64,000 bases of DNA from Candidatus Accumulibacter conexus (lineage in GTDB: Bacteria > Pseudomonadota > Gammaproteobacteria > Burkholderiales > Rhodocyclaceae). The position numbers were made by a program, and so were the translations under genes. Positions 29,732 to 39,062 of this stretch are shown here, one piece after another. The DNA lies in the NCBI GenBank assembly GCA_017592775.1, contig JAGFNJ010000019.1, positions 19,578 through 83,577 of the forward strand, given 5' to 3'. Position 1 is the stretch's first letter. Each line of letters opens with the position of its first letter. The notes under the pieces were generated by a model, which ran no database searches, was not told where the DNA came from, and worked only from the letters and a program-made list of their open reading frames with translations.

Positions 29732-30732
29732 GACGGTCGCGCTGCGCCGGGCTGCCAACCAGCGGCGCGCGGCAGCCAGCGCACCGGCGCCGAGAGCGGC
29801 TCCGGCTGCAGCGTCACGTGCGTGATGCCGCTGGCGGCCAGGGCTTCCCGGCTGGTGGCCAGCACCGTCGGCCATTGCTCCAGCGAGTCGACGACGAGGT
29901 GCGCAGACAGCGCGACGCGACTGGAAGAGAGGGTCCAGATGTGCAGATCGTGGACCGAAGCGACGCCGGGTATTCCCGCCAGCACGCGCGCCACCTCTTC
30001 GGTCGACAGACTGGCCGGTACGCCTTCCATCAGCGCCTGCAAGACCTCGCGCAGCAAGCGCAGGCTGGAGGCCAGCATCAGCGCACAGATCAGCAGCGAG
30101 AGCAGCGGGTCGGCGGTGGTCCAGCCGGTCCACATGACGACCGCACCGGAGACCAGCGCGGCGACCGAGCCGAGCAGGTCGCCGAGCACGTGCAGCAGCG
30201 CGCCGCGGGTATTCATCGTCTGTTCGCCATGCATCAGCAGCCAGGCGACGGCAATGTTGAGGAGTAGGCCGAGGGCAGCCACCAGCGCCACGGTTTCGCC
30301 CTGGACGGCGACCGGCGTCAGGATGCGCTCGACCGCCGCCACCGAGATGCCGACGACGACGAGGACCATGAAGAGGACGTTGAGGAGTGCCGCCAGCGTC
30401 TCGACGCGACCGTAACCGTAGGTGTGGCGCTGCGTCGGCGGCCGTTGCGCGAGCCAGGCGGCGAAGGCGGCGAGGGCAAGCGAGGCACTGTCGGTGACCA
30501 TGTGGCCGGCGTCGCCGAGCAGCGCCAGCGAACCCGACCAGAAGCCGGCGGCAGCCTCGACGCCAGCAAAACCGAGCGTCAGCAGCAAAGCCCAGAGCAG
30601 GCGCGGGCCGGCGTCCGGCGCGTGTCGGTGCGCATGCTCGCCGTGTCGGTGGTCGTCGTGGTCGTGTGCGTGCCCGTGCGCGCAGTTCTCATGCGCGTGC
30701 GCGTCGTGTTGCTGCAGGTGTGATCCGCTCAT
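29728..30732 (-). CDS. Cation diffusion facilitator (CzcD/ZitB-type) metal exporter
   Basis: Inner-membrane divalent cation/proton antiporter, 334 residues. The N-terminus is a His-rich metal-binding segment (HAHDHDDHRHGEHAHRH, residues about 20-38), followed by six membrane helices with GDAGHMVTDSASL (helix 2 metal site) and HVLGDLLGS (helix 5), and a cytoplasmic domain with HDLHIWTLSS. The histidine sites favour zinc, and Co2+ or Cd2+ are possible. It heads the leftward operon with arsN2 and dtd. Confidence 0.93.
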   Translation of the reverse strand: MSGSHLQQHDAHAHENCAHGHAHDHDDHRHGEHAHRHAPDAGPRLLWALLLTLGFAGVEAAAGFWSGSLALLGDAGHMVTDSASLALAAFAAWLAQRPPTQRHTYGYGRVETLAALLNVLFMVLVVVGISVAAVERILTPVAVQGETVALVAALGLLLNIAVAWLLMHGEQTMNTRGALLHVLGDLLGSVAALVSGAVVMWTGWTTADPLLSLLICALMLASSLRLLREVLQALMEGVPASLSTEEVARVLAGIPGVASVHDLHIWTLSSSRVALSAHLVVDSLEQWPTVLATSREALAASGITHVTLQPEPLSAPVRWLPRAAGWQPGAARPS

Positions 30733-30771
30733 GGTGGCGGAATTCTAACCGACATCGCCGTCCGCTCCGGC

Positions 30772-31827
30772 TCAGGGATGCGGGCGGAAGAGGCCGCCGC
30801 TGGCAACGCCGCGGATGGTTCCCGCCAGCGTCGCCAGCCAGACGACGAGCAGGAGACCCCAGCAGGCGATGCCGATCCAGTCGACGCCCGCCAGTCCCGT
30901 GGCGCCGCCGAGCCGCAGGCTGGCGGCGGCGAAGGCACCGAGTGGAAAGGTGAACCCCCACCAGGACAGCGCGAATGGCAGCAGGCCGCGACGCTGTGCG
31001 GCGGCGGTCAACAGCGTTGCCATCAGCAGCCACCAGACACCGGAGCCCCAGAAGAGCAGACCGGCGAGGAGGAGCGCACCCTGCGGCAGGGCGAACGGCA
31101 GTTGCTCGGCGAGATTGAGCAGGCTGACGGGGATGGCGCCGATCGGTGCCAGGTGAATCCAGACCGTCGGTGTCAGCATGCCGAAAGCCGGCTTGGCCAG
31201 GTACTTGCGCTGCAGGGTCAGCGCCAGCAGAGCCAGGTACAGCAGTGTCCCCGCGCCGAGCGCGACGATGTTGATCAGCAGGGCGAGGTCGCGTGTTGCG
31301 CCCATGAGCTGACCGACCAGCGGTGCGCCGGCGATGGGAATGACGACCAGGCCGACCGCCGGAATGAAGTTCGCCGGCGTCACGTGTTCGAGGCCGAGTT
31401 GCTCGCCGGCGAACGTCGTGTACAGCACCGCCAGGCCGAAAGCGAAGGTCAGCACCGCCCCCGTCCACCAGAACGCGAGCGCCAAGCCGACGTGCGGGCC
31501 GAAGGCGAGGAACTGCGCGGCGATGACCAGCATGGCGATCGGCAGGGTCGGATAGAAACTGGCCTGTACCGGATGCCGCAGCGTTGCCAGTGCGAGCTGC
31601 GGGTGCAGCAGGCAGCGCGCGAGCCAGGGAAGCAGCAGCGTTGCGAAGAGGAGCAGATTGAAGTAGTGCAGTGCCCAGGCCGGCGCCTCGAGCAACGGCC
31701 AGCGCGAGGCGAGAGTCAGCGTGTCGATGCTGAGCACGCCGCTGCCCATGACGGCAGCGAACCAGCCCGGAGCGAAGTTGCGCACGACTTCGGCAAGGTT
31801 GATCGGTGGCGAGTGGGCGGCGGCCAT
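30772..31827 (-). CDS. SLAC1/TehA-family membrane channel or transporter
   Basis: A 351-residue protein with about ten membrane helices and the opening NFAPGWFAAVMGSGVLS that marks the TehA/SLAC1/Mae1 family. Members are anion channels, tellurite-resistance proteins or dicarboxylate carriers; the substrate cannot be read from sequence. An AGLLFWGSGVWWLLMA helix near 270 is typical. It lies 39 bases upstream of the CDF gene on the same strand and could be cotranscribed. Confidence 0.87.
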   Translation of the reverse strand: MAAAHSPPINLAEVVRNFAPGWFAAVMGSGVLSIDTLTLASRWPLLEAPAWALHYFNLLLFATLLLPWLARCLLHPQLALATLRHPVQASFYPTLPIAMLVIAAQFLAFGPHVGLALAFWWTGAVLTFAFGLAVLYTTFAGEQLGLEHVTPANFIPAVGLVVIPIAGAPLVGQLMGATRDLALLINIVALGAGTLLYLALLALTLQRKYLAKPAFGMLTPTVWIHLAPIGAIPVSLLNLAEQLPFALPQGALLLAGLLFWGSGVWWLLMATLLTAAAQRRGLLPFALSWWGFTFPLGAFAAASLRLGGATGLAGVDWIGIACWGLLLVVWLATLAGTIRGVASGGLFRPHP

Positions 31828-31955
31828 GGCTCGAGTGTCCTGTCCATCAGAGAATGCTGATTATCGCTCAGGATGGGTTCCGGCGGGCGGCTGTGGCTGG
31901 GTGCCGGTGCCGCAGCCTCGCCGCCTTGCCTGCGCACGCGTCGCGCTGCTGTGCT

Positions 31956-31974
31956 TAAGCTCAGCCTAAGCTTA
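31956..31974. promoter_or_regulatory. Small inverted repeat upstream of YejM-like gene
   Basis: TAAGCT (31956-31961) and AGCTTA (31969-31974) are separated by 7 bases, between two divergent starts. It could be an operator, but it is short and no regulator is adjacent. Confidence 0.3.
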
Positions 31975-32025
31975 CATGGGCATCATTCCTGAGCTAGACT
32001 GCTGATCATCACTCGGAACGCCGCC

Positions 32026-33912
32026 ATGACCGTTCTCCCCGCACGCCACGAGATCGACCGCTTCTTCCTGCTCAGCGGGTTGTGGGTCGTGCTGCACGTG
32101 AGCGCCTTCACGACGGCCAGCGCTTACGGGACTCCGGGACTGGTCGCGTGGACGCTGGCGACGACGATCAGCCATGCCTTTCTCTACCTGTTGCCGGCAG
32201 TCGTCCCGGGCTACCTCCTGCATCACTGGTTGCGTCGGCGCCCCGCCACCAGTGGCGCACGGCTGGCGCTCGCCGGCGTCCTGATCGGCCTGACGGGCAT
32301 GGTCCAGGTGCTGCTGTTTGCCGACCGGGTGATCCATGACATGTACGGATTCCACATCAACGGCTTCGTCATCGACCTCGTCTTCTCGCCCGGCGGCATC
32401 GATTCGCTCGGCGCCAGTCGCAGCACCGAGCTGACGGCGGCGCTGATCGTCCTCGCCTTGCTGGCACTGCAGGCGGCAACCTGGTGGTGGACGACGCGGC
32501 AGGCAGAGCAGGCGTCGCCGCACCGGCGCCTGCGTCTGCGCTGGGTGCTCTTGGCGATCCTCGGCTTTGCCCTTGGCGAGCGGCTGGCCTACGGCTACAG
32601 CGCTGCCACCAACTATCAGCCGATCCTCTTTGCCAGCGAGCGCTATCCCTTCTATGTGCCGACGACTTTCCGCAAACTGGCGGCCCGCCTCGGCGTCCAA
32701 GTGGGCGACGAAGCGGCCGAGGGGGTGCAGCTCAGACATGGTGGCCTGAGTTACCCGCTTGTCCCGCTGCACGTCGACGCGCCGGCGCGGCCGCCGAACA
32801 TCGTCTGGATGGTCGCCGAGTCGTTGCGCTTCGACCTGCTCGACCCGGCGATCATGCCCAATCTGTGGCAGTTCTCGAACCAGGCGCTGCGTCTCGAGCA
32901 GCACTACAGTGGCGGCAACGGCACCCAGATGGGCATCTTCTCGATGTTCTACGGACTGTACGGCAACTACTGGTTCCCGATGATCAAGGCGGCCCGCTCG
33001 CCCTTGCTGATGGACGTGCTGCAGCAGCAGAACTACCAGTTCAGCCTGCATACCAGCACCGTGTTCACCTATCCGCAGTTCGACAGGACGGTCTTCCTGC
33101 AGATGGACCCGGCCGACATGCAGCCGATCCCGGACGGCGCACCGCCCTGGGACCGGGACCGGATGAACATCGACCGCCTGCTCGGCTTCCTCGATCGCCG
33201 TGATCCGGGCAGACCGTTCATGGCCTACATGTTCTTCGAGGGGACGCACGCCAACTACAACTTCCCGCCCGACTGCGTCATCGCCGAGCCCTATCTCGAC
33301 GACTTCAACTATCTGTCGGCCGACTTCAAGGGGCAGATGAGCCTGATCAAGAACCGCTACCTCAATGCCGCGCATCATGTCGACCGCCAGATCGGCCGGG
33401 TCACCGCCTACCTCGCCCAGAAAGGACTGCTCGACAACACGATCGTCATCGTCCTCGGCGACCACGGCGAGGAGTTCATGGAGCGCAGCGAGCGCTGGGG
33501 GCACGCCGCCGAGTTCAACCGCTACCAGACGAGCACGGTGGCGGTGGTGCGGGTTCCGGGAGCGAAACCGCAGGTGATCAGCGGCATCACGAGCCACCTT
33601 GACATCCCGGCGACGGTGATGCCGCTGCTCGGCGTGCGCAATCCACCACAGGACTACTCGCAGGGGCAGAACCTGCTGGCGCCCGACTTCCGGCGTGACT
33701 ACGCCGTTGCCGCCGACTGGCATCGCGTTGCGTATATCGGCGAGAAGTACAGGGTGGCCTTTCCGACCAACGCCCGGGGAGCGGTCCGCATGGAGGTGCT
33801 CGATGGCGACGACCGGCCGGTGGCCGATCGCGAGCGGGCCAAGGCCGAGATCCGGCAGGAGACGGTCGAGATGATGAACAACCTGACCCGCTTCAGCCGA
33901 CCGCGGGGCTGA
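32026..33912 (+). CDS. yejM: YejM/PbgA-like inner-membrane sulfatase-fold protein
   Basis: A 628-residue protein with about five N-terminal membrane helices (about residues 12-165, DUF3413) and a periplasmic sulfatase-fold domain (PPNIVWMVAESLRFD to the end). YejM/PbgA of enterobacteria senses lipopolysaccharide and controls LpxC breakdown through LapB. Here the equivalent of the nucleophile loop reads HYSGGNGTQMGIFSMFYGLYG, and a GDHGEEF block is present, so some metal ligands may persist. ATG 32026. A RatA-type gene follows after 14 bases. Confidence 0.85.
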   Translation: MTVLPARHEIDRFFLLSGLWVVLHVSAFTTASAYGTPGLVAWTLATTISHAFLYLLPAVVPGYLLHHWLRRRPATSGARLALAGVLIGLTGMVQVLLFADRVIHDMYGFHINGFVIDLVFSPGGIDSLGASRSTELTAALIVLALLALQAATWWWTTRQAEQASPHRRLRLRWVLLAILGFALGERLAYGYSAATNYQPILFASERYPFYVPTTFRKLAARLGVQVGDEAAEGVQLRHGGLSYPLVPLHVDAPARPPNIVWMVAESLRFDLLDPAIMPNLWQFSNQALRLEQHYSGGNGTQMGIFSMFYGLYGNYWFPMIKAARSPLLMDVLQQQNYQFSLHTSTVFTYPQFDRTVFLQMDPADMQPIPDGAPPWDRDRMNIDRLLGFLDRRDPGRPFMAYMFFEGTHANYNFPPDCVIAEPYLDDFNYLSADFKGQMSLIKNRYLNAAHHVDRQIGRVTAYLAQKGLLDNTIVIVLGDHGEEFMERSERWGHAAEFNRYQTSTVAVVRVPGAKPQVISGITSHLDIPATVMPLLGVRNPPQDYSQGQNLLAPDFRRDYAVAADWHRVAYIGEKYRVAFPTNARGAVRMEVLDGDDRPVADRERAKAEIRQETVEMMNNLTRFSRPRG

Positions 33913-33926
33913 ACGGGAGACGGCGA

Positions 33927-34424
33927 ATGGCGAGCCATCGCGAGACCCGGACCATCGGGCTGCCGGTGGACAGGCTGTTCGACGTCGTTGCCGATGTCGA
34001 GAGTTATCCCGACTTCGTGCCACTGATCCGTGCAGCGCGCGTGCTGCGGCGCGATCTGGCGGCCTACGAAACCGAACAGACGCTCGCCGTCGGCTTGCTG
34101 CAGCATCGTTTCCGGACGCGTACCGAGCTGTTGCGGCCGCAGGCGATCAGCATCGTTTCGCAGGATCGCTCGTTCTGCCGCTTCGACATCCGCTGGAACT
34201 TCGCGCCGCTGGCGGAAGATCGCTGCCAGGTGGACTTTGCCCTCGACTGCGAGTTGCGCTCGCTGTTCCTCATGCCGGTGCTGCAGGTGCTGGTGCTGCC
34301 GATGGCGGGCAGCATGGTGAGCGCCTTCGAGCAGCGGGCGCATCTGCTCGCGGCGCAGGCGGCTGCGCATCCCGGGTCGCAACCGCGCGACTTCCTGCCG
34401 GACGACGACCGGCGGCAGGACTGA
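33927..34424 (+). CDS. RatA/COQ10-type START-fold (SRPBCC) protein
   Basis: A 165-residue START-fold protein. VDRLFDVVADVESYPDFVPL near the N-terminus is the diagnostic sequence of the COQ10/RatA group. Eukaryotic Coq10 binds ubiquinone; E. coli RatA was described as a ribosome-association toxin, which is disputed. No partner RatB is adjacent. The C-terminus after residue 140 is polar and probably unstructured. It is likely cotranscribed with the YejM-like gene. Confidence 0.85.
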   Translation: MASHRETRTIGLPVDRLFDVVADVESYPDFVPLIRAARVLRRDLAAYETEQTLAVGLLQHRFRTRTELLRPQAISIVSQDRSFCRFDIRWNFAPLAEDRCQVDFALDCELRSLFLMPVLQVLVLPMAGSMVSAFEQRAHLLAAQAAAHPGSQPRDFLPDDDRRQD

Positions 34425-34506
34425 GCGGCAGCCGGTTGGCAGGTTGTCGAGATCTTGGGCTCGCGGGCGGGTAAAATGCCGCTCTTGTCGAAACGGGGGT
34501 TGCCAC

Positions 34507-36351
34507 GTGAGCCAGGAGTCCAACAGCAGGGCGGCGAGTTCGTCCGCACTCGTCAGTACCAACTTCATCCGCAACATCATCGAGGCCGACCTCGCCGCCG
34601 GCACGCATGCACAGCGTCGCTGGTCGGGCCGGCCCGGGCCGGGAGCACAGCAGCTTGCCGGGCCGCTCGATCCGGCGCGCATCCGCACGCGTTTCCCGCC
34701 CGAGCCGAACGGTTACCTGCACTTCGGCCACGCCAAGTCGATCTGTCTCAACTTCGGGCTGGCGCAGGATTACGGCGGTCGTTGCCACCTGCGCTTCGAT
34801 GACACCAATCCGGAAAAGGAGGAGCAGGAGTACGTCGATTCGATCATCGAATCGGTACGCTGGCTCGGTTTCTCCTGGGAGGTCGGCGCGGACGGGGCGG
34901 CGCAGGCGGAATGCAACCTCTACTACGCCTCGGATTACTTCGACTGGATGATCGCCTTCGCCGAGTACCTGATCGACAGCGGCCACGCCTATGTCGACAG
35001 CCAGAGCGCGGACGAGATGCGCGCCAGCCGCGGCACGCTGACCGAGCCCGGCACGGACTCGCCCTATCGCGAGCGCAGCGTCGCCGAGAACATGGATCTG
35101 TTCCGGCGCATGCAGCAGGGGGAGTTTCCAGATGGCGCGCATGTCCTGCGGGCGCGCATCGACATGGCGTCGGCGAACATCAACCTGCGCGACCCGGCGA
35201 TCTACCGCATTCGCCATGCGAGCCACCACAACACCGGCGACCGCTGGTGCGTCTATCCAATGTACACCTACGCGCACCCGATCGAGGATGCGCTCGAGAA
35301 CATCACCCATTCCATCTGCACGCTCGAGTTCGCCGACCAGCGGCCGTTCTACGACTGGCTGCTCGAGCGTCTCGCCGAAGGCGGCCTGTTGCAGCGTCCG
35401 TTGCCGCAGCAGATCGAGTTTTCGCGCCTCAACCTGAGCTATATCGTCCTCTCCAAACGCAAGCTGATCCAGCTCGTCGACGAGGGGCATGTGGCGGGCT
35501 GGGACGATCCGCGGTTGCCGACGCTCGTCGGTGCGCGCCGGCGCGGCTATCCGGCGGAGGGATTCCGCCGTTTCGCCGAACGGGTCGGCGCCTCGCGATC
35601 GGACTCGCTGATCGAGTACTCGCAACTCGAGGACACGATGCGCGAAGTGCTCAACGAATCGGCCGCGCGGCGCATGGCGGTGCTCGACCCGCTGCGCCTG
35701 ATCATCGACAACTATCCGGAGGGCGAAAGCGAGGAGTGCCTGGCGGCGAATCACCCGCAGCAGCCGGAGCGGGGCAAGCGCGTGCTGCCTTTCGGCCGCG
35801 AGCTGTGGATCGAGCGCGACGATTTCATGCTGCAGCCGAGCAAGGGCTACCATCGCCTCCATCCAGGCAGTCTGGTGCGCCTGCGCAATGCCTATGTCGT
35901 GCGCTGCACGGGTTGCGAGCACGACGCGAGCGGTGCCGTCAGCGCGGTGCATTGCGAATACCTGCCGGATTCCCGCAGCGGCACTGCCGGTTCCGACAAC
36001 TACAAGGTGAAGGGAAATCTGCACTGGGTGTCGATCGCCGCTGCCTGCCGCGCTGAGGTGCGCCTCTACGACCGGCTGTTCGCGGTTGCCGCTCCCGGCG
36101 CACGGCGTGAGGGCGACCCCGAGGGAGTCGAGCGCGACTTCCGCGACGACATCAACCCGGCCAGCATGCGCGTCATGGAGGCATGGGTCGAGCCCTCGCT
36201 GCGCGACACCCGCGCCGAGGAGTGCTTCCAGTTCGAAAGGCACGGCTACTTCGTCGCCGACCGGGTCGATTCGAAGCCGGGGGCACTGGTCTTCAACCGC
36301 ACGGTGACGCTGCGCGATTCGTGGACGGCGCAGGCAGGGCCGCGTCGCTGA
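34507..36351 (+). CDS. glnS: Glutaminyl-tRNA synthetase
   Basis: Class I synthetase charging tRNA-Gln, 614 residues. Motifs: the opening STNFIRNIIEADLAAG, the HIGH-type EPNGYLHFGHAKS, RFDDTNPEKEEQEYV, and the KMSKS-type VLSKRKL. An extra run of about 20 residues (RWSGRPGPGAQQLAGPLDPA, near 39-58) separates the N-terminal helix from the HIGH strand compared with E. coli GlnRS. GTG 34507 is chosen to give the standard N-terminus, with a GGGGG run 8 bases upstream; the frame is open further back without family character. Confidence 0.95.
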   Translation: MSQESNSRAASSSALVSTNFIRNIIEADLAAGTHAQRRWSGRPGPGAQQLAGPLDPARIRTRFPPEPNGYLHFGHAKSICLNFGLAQDYGGRCHLRFDDTNPEKEEQEYVDSIIESVRWLGFSWEVGADGAAQAECNLYYASDYFDWMIAFAEYLIDSGHAYVDSQSADEMRASRGTLTEPGTDSPYRERSVAENMDLFRRMQQGEFPDGAHVLRARIDMASANINLRDPAIYRIRHASHHNTGDRWCVYPMYTYAHPIEDALENITHSICTLEFADQRPFYDWLLERLAEGGLLQRPLPQQIEFSRLNLSYIVLSKRKLIQLVDEGHVAGWDDPRLPTLVGARRRGYPAEGFRRFAERVGASRSDSLIEYSQLEDTMREVLNESAARRMAVLDPLRLIIDNYPEGESEECLAANHPQQPERGKRVLPFGRELWIERDDFMLQPSKGYHRLHPGSLVRLRNAYVVRCTGCEHDASGAVSAVHCEYLPDSRSGTAGSDNYKVKGNLHWVSIAAACRAEVRLYDRLFAVAAPGARREGDPEGVERDFRDDINPASMRVMEAWVEPSLRDTRAEECFQFERHGYFVADRVDSKPGALVFNRTVTLRDSWTAQAGPRR

Positions 36352-36383
36352 TCGGGTGGCGTGGCGCACGGCAGGCGCCGCGC

Positions 36384-36746
36384 TCACTCAGCCTGCAGCA
36401 GTTCGAGCACCTTTTCCGGCGGGCGGCCGACGACGGCCCGATCGCCACGGACGACGATCGGCCGTTCGATCAGGATCGGGTGGGCGACCAGCGCGTCGAG
36501 CCACTCGTCCTCGCCCAACGTCCGACCGGCGTAGAGCTGCCGGAAGACGGCTTCGCCACGGCGGACCAGGTCGGCTGCCGGCATGCCGAGCTGGCGCAGC
36601 AACACGCGCAGTTCGTCGCGGCTTGGCGGCGTTTCCAGGTAGTCGATGATCTCGGCGGGCACACCGCTTTGCGCAACCAGCTGGCAGGCGGCGCGGCTCT
36701 TCGAGCAGCGCCGGTTGTGATAGATGCGCACGGGGGTCTGGCTCAT
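36384..36746 (-). CDS. arsC: Arsenate reductase, glutaredoxin-dependent ArsC
   Basis: A 120-residue ArsC/Spx-fold protein. The catalytic Cys lies in NRRCSKSRAA (Cys14), and the Arg-containing region LIERPIVV is the family mark for oxyanion handling. It could be either arsenate reductase or the closely related YfgD-type protein; the IERP motif and length fit both. No ArsR or ArsB is adjacent. The gene converges on glnS with a gap of 32 bases. Confidence 0.85.
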   Translation of the reverse strand: MSQTPVRIYHNRRCSKSRAACQLVAQSGVPAEIIDYLETPPSRDELRVLLRQLGMPAADLVRRGEAVFRQLYAGRTLGEDEWLDALVAHPILIERPIVVRGDRAVVGRPPEKVLELLQAE

Positions 36747-36804
36747 TGGCGTCGTCCTCGGGAGGTTGGGGTGGAGAGTCGCTCGCCGGCGGCGGCTGCG
36801 CCGG

Positions 36805-37416
36805 CTAACGCCAGAGGCTCAGCGGCGGATCGGTGATGACTGCGCGCAGCACGTCGCCGCGCGAGACGAAGCCGACCAGCGCGTCGCGGTCATTGACGAT
36901 CGGCACGCCATCGACCGCGTGCTCGAGCATGACCTGCGCGATGCGCCGGATGTCGGTGACCGGATCGGCGCTGACGACCGGAGTGGTCATGACGTCGCCG
37001 ACCTGACGCGCCATGATGTCGCGCGGGCCGTCCGTATCGAGGTTGAGCGTGGTCAGCAGATCACGTTCGCTGACGATGCCGACCAGTCGGTGGCCGGCAT
37101 CGAGCACCGGCGCCTGATGGATTCGCCGTGCGAGCAGCAGGCGCCAGGCGCGTTCGACGGCGTCCTCGCTGGACAGCGAAACGACCGGTCGCTGCATGAT
37201 CTGGTAGGCATGGTAGAGCGGGCCGCGATCGCCATCGACGCGCAGCATCTGGCGGTAGGCGCTGATCGCCTGCGCGCTCGGCGTGCCGGTCGCGGCGCGC
37301 GGCTCTTCGCCGGCGACCGGCTGCACCGGGCGACTGCGCGTGACCGCCGCCACCTCGCCGAGTCTCTCGAAGGTGCCGCGGAAGATGGGGCCGCTCAGGC
37401 CGTAGACCGCAAACAC
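36805..37416 (-). CDS. CBS-domain pair protein
   Basis: A 203-residue cytoplasmic protein with two CBS repeats in the C-terminal part: DRGPLYHAYQIMQRPVVSLS to GIVSERDLLT, then IMARQVGDVMTTPVVSA to GFVSRGDVLR. Such pairs bind adenine nucleotides and act as energy sensors. A short N-terminal region begins FAVYGLSGPIFRGTFERL. The start is placed at GTG 37416 because this N-terminus recurs in the family; the same frame is open to 37788, but that part is Arg/Pro-rich filler. The partner is unknown. Confidence 0.78.
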   Translation of the reverse strand: MFAVYGLSGPIFRGTFERLGEVAAVTRSRPVQPVAGEEPRAATGTPSAQAISAYRQMLRVDGDRGPLYHAYQIMQRPVVSLSSEDAVERAWRLLLARRIHQAPVLDAGHRLVGIVSERDLLTTLNLDTDGPRDIMARQVGDVMTTPVVSADPVTDIRRIAQVMLEHAVDGVPIVNDRDALVGFVSRGDVLRAVITDPPLSLWR

Positions 37417-37833
37417 CCTGCCGTCATCTCCGGCGTGAGGGAAAAAACACGGGGCGCGGCCGCCGGGCTTGGCGGCAGGCGGCGACCTGCGGCCGTCGTC
37501 TGCCGCGCGCAGCGGCGGCCGCAGAGCAGCAGGCAAGCTGCGCTCGTGGCCCCGTCCCGGCTCCTGCGGTCCTCCACCCTTGGTCCCTCCTCTGGTGAAA
37601 AAGCGTCGAAGACCAGCCGAGAAAATGGCCGGCCACGCTCGCGCGGCCGGCCGATCTGCCTGCACGGTCGTGCGGCAGCACTCCGGATCTTGTTGTTTCT
37701 CCAGCAGAAAGCACGAAACGTACCAGAAAGTGAAGTGTCCTGATTTAGCGCGAAACAGCGCCTTGGCGCCGGGCCTTGGTACAGCCAAGTGTAAAGGATT
37801 TCGACAGCGCGCGGTCGCCCCGCCGCGGGCGGA
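37417..37833. other. Intergenic region upstream of the CBS gene
   Basis: About 417 bases with no convincing gene. A leftward frame of about 60 codons from a GTG at 37577 has an AGGAGG ahead of it and ends just past the CBS start, so a leader peptide is conceivable but unsupported. 37690-37790 is less GC-rich and may carry the CBS promoter; no clear -35/-10 pair was found. Confidence 0.35.
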
Positions 37834-39039
37834 TCACTCGCTGCGCAGCGCATCGACGGCATTCAGTCGGGCCGCCCGCCGTGCCGGCAGAACCCCTGCC
37901 AGCAGTCCGATGACGATGGTCAGCGCTTCGGCCAGGGCAACGAAGCTGAACGGGGTGTGTACCGGCAGCGCCGGCAGCAGCAGGTGGAGGAGTTGCGCGA
38001 GGCCGATGCCGAGCAGCAGGCCGAGCAGTCCGCCGAACGCCGACAGGGCGACCGCCTCGCCGAGAAAGAGGCCGAGGATGCTGCGCCTCGACGCGCCAAG
38101 AGCAACCAGCAGGCCGATTTCCCCCGTCCGCTCGGCGACGGCGATGGTCATGATCGTGGCGATGCCGACGGCACCGACGAGCAGCGAGATGCTGCCCAGC
38201 GCGCCGACGGCCATGGTCAGGACATCGAGGATGTTCGACAGTGTGCGCAGCATGTCTTCCTGCGTCGTGATGGTGAAATCCTCGCGTCCGTGGCGGGCCT
38301 TCAGCGTTGCCGTGACCAGCGCACTGACGGCGGCGGCCGGCACGCCTTCCTCGTACGACAGGTCGATCTTCATGATGCCATCGCGGTTGTAGAGTTCGAG
38401 TGCGCGCGCGGTCGGGATGTAGGCCGCGTCGTCGAGGTCGATGCCGAGTATCTGCCCCTTCGCCTCGAGGACGCCGATGACGCGAAACTGCATGCCGCCG
38501 ATGCGCAGCTTGGCGCCCAGCGGATTCGCCGGCCCGAACAGTTCCTCCTTCAGCCGTGCGCCGAGGACAACGAAGGCGCGGGCGGAGTCGGCTTCATCGG
38601 CTGGCAGGAACTGGCCGCTGCGAACATCGATGCTGAACACCCGCAGCATCGCCGCGCTGACGCCGTTGACCGTCGTTCGCCGCAGGCGGCCGTTGGCAGC
38701 GACCTCGGTGTTGCCCCAGACGGTGGCGGTCATCCCGGTGACGTGCGGCAGGCGTTCGAGCGCACGTGCATCGTCGAGCGTCAGCGGTCGTACCGAGGTC
38801 GGGATGCCGGTCGGCGCCGGCCCGGAGGTCTTGATCCGGCCGGGTGCGACACTGATCACGTTGGTGCCGAACTGGGTGAACTCGGCGAGGACGAAGCGGT
38901 GGATCCCCTCGCCGATCGAGGTCAGCAGGATCACCGCCGCGATGCCGACGGCGATGCCGAGCAGGGTCAGGAAGCTGCGCAGCCGGTGTGCCCGCAGCGC
39001 GCGCACGGCGAACTGGAGCATGTCCTGGCTGCGGATCAT
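37834..39039 (-). CDS. MacB-type ABC transporter permease (second)
   Basis: A 401-residue FtsX/MacB-fold permease: one N-terminal helix ([21 protein letters not shown]), a periplasmic MacB core domain (about 45-245), and three C-terminal helices with the [20 protein letters not shown] coupling segment. It pairs with the next gene upstream to form the membrane part of an ABC exporter. The start is set at ATG 39039 (MIRSQDML); ATG 39021 is also possible. It is the last gene of the leftward export cluster. Confidence 0.88.
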   Translation of the reverse strand: MIRSQDMLQFAVRALRAHRLRSFLTLLGIAVGIAAVILLTSIGEGIHRFVLAEFTQFGTNVISVAPGRIKTSGPAPTGIPTSVRPLTLDDARALERLPHVTGMTATVWGNTEVAANGRLRRTTVNGVSAAMLRVFSIDVRSGQFLPADEADSARAFVVLGARLKEELFGPANPLGAKLRIGGMQFRVIGVLEAKGQILGIDLDDAAYIPTARALELYNRDGIMKIDLSYEEGVPAAAVSALVTATLKARHGREDFTITTQEDMLRTLSNILDVLTMAVGALGSISLLVGAVGIATIMTIAVAERTGEIGLLVALGASRRSILGLFLGEAVALSAFGGLLGLLLGIGLAQLLHLLLPALPVHTPFSFVALAEALTIVIGLLAGVLPARRAARLNAVDALRSE

Positions 39040-39062
39040 CGCCTCGTTCCCGCTTGCCCGCT

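Noticed and set aside
31972-34023. Leftward open frame of 683 codons opposite the YejM-like gene
   Set aside because: The rightward frame has clear membrane helices and sulfatase motifs; the antisense product has none.
34270-36387. Leftward open frame of 705 codons opposite glnS
   Set aside because: It is an antisense shadow of a strongly conserved synthetase.
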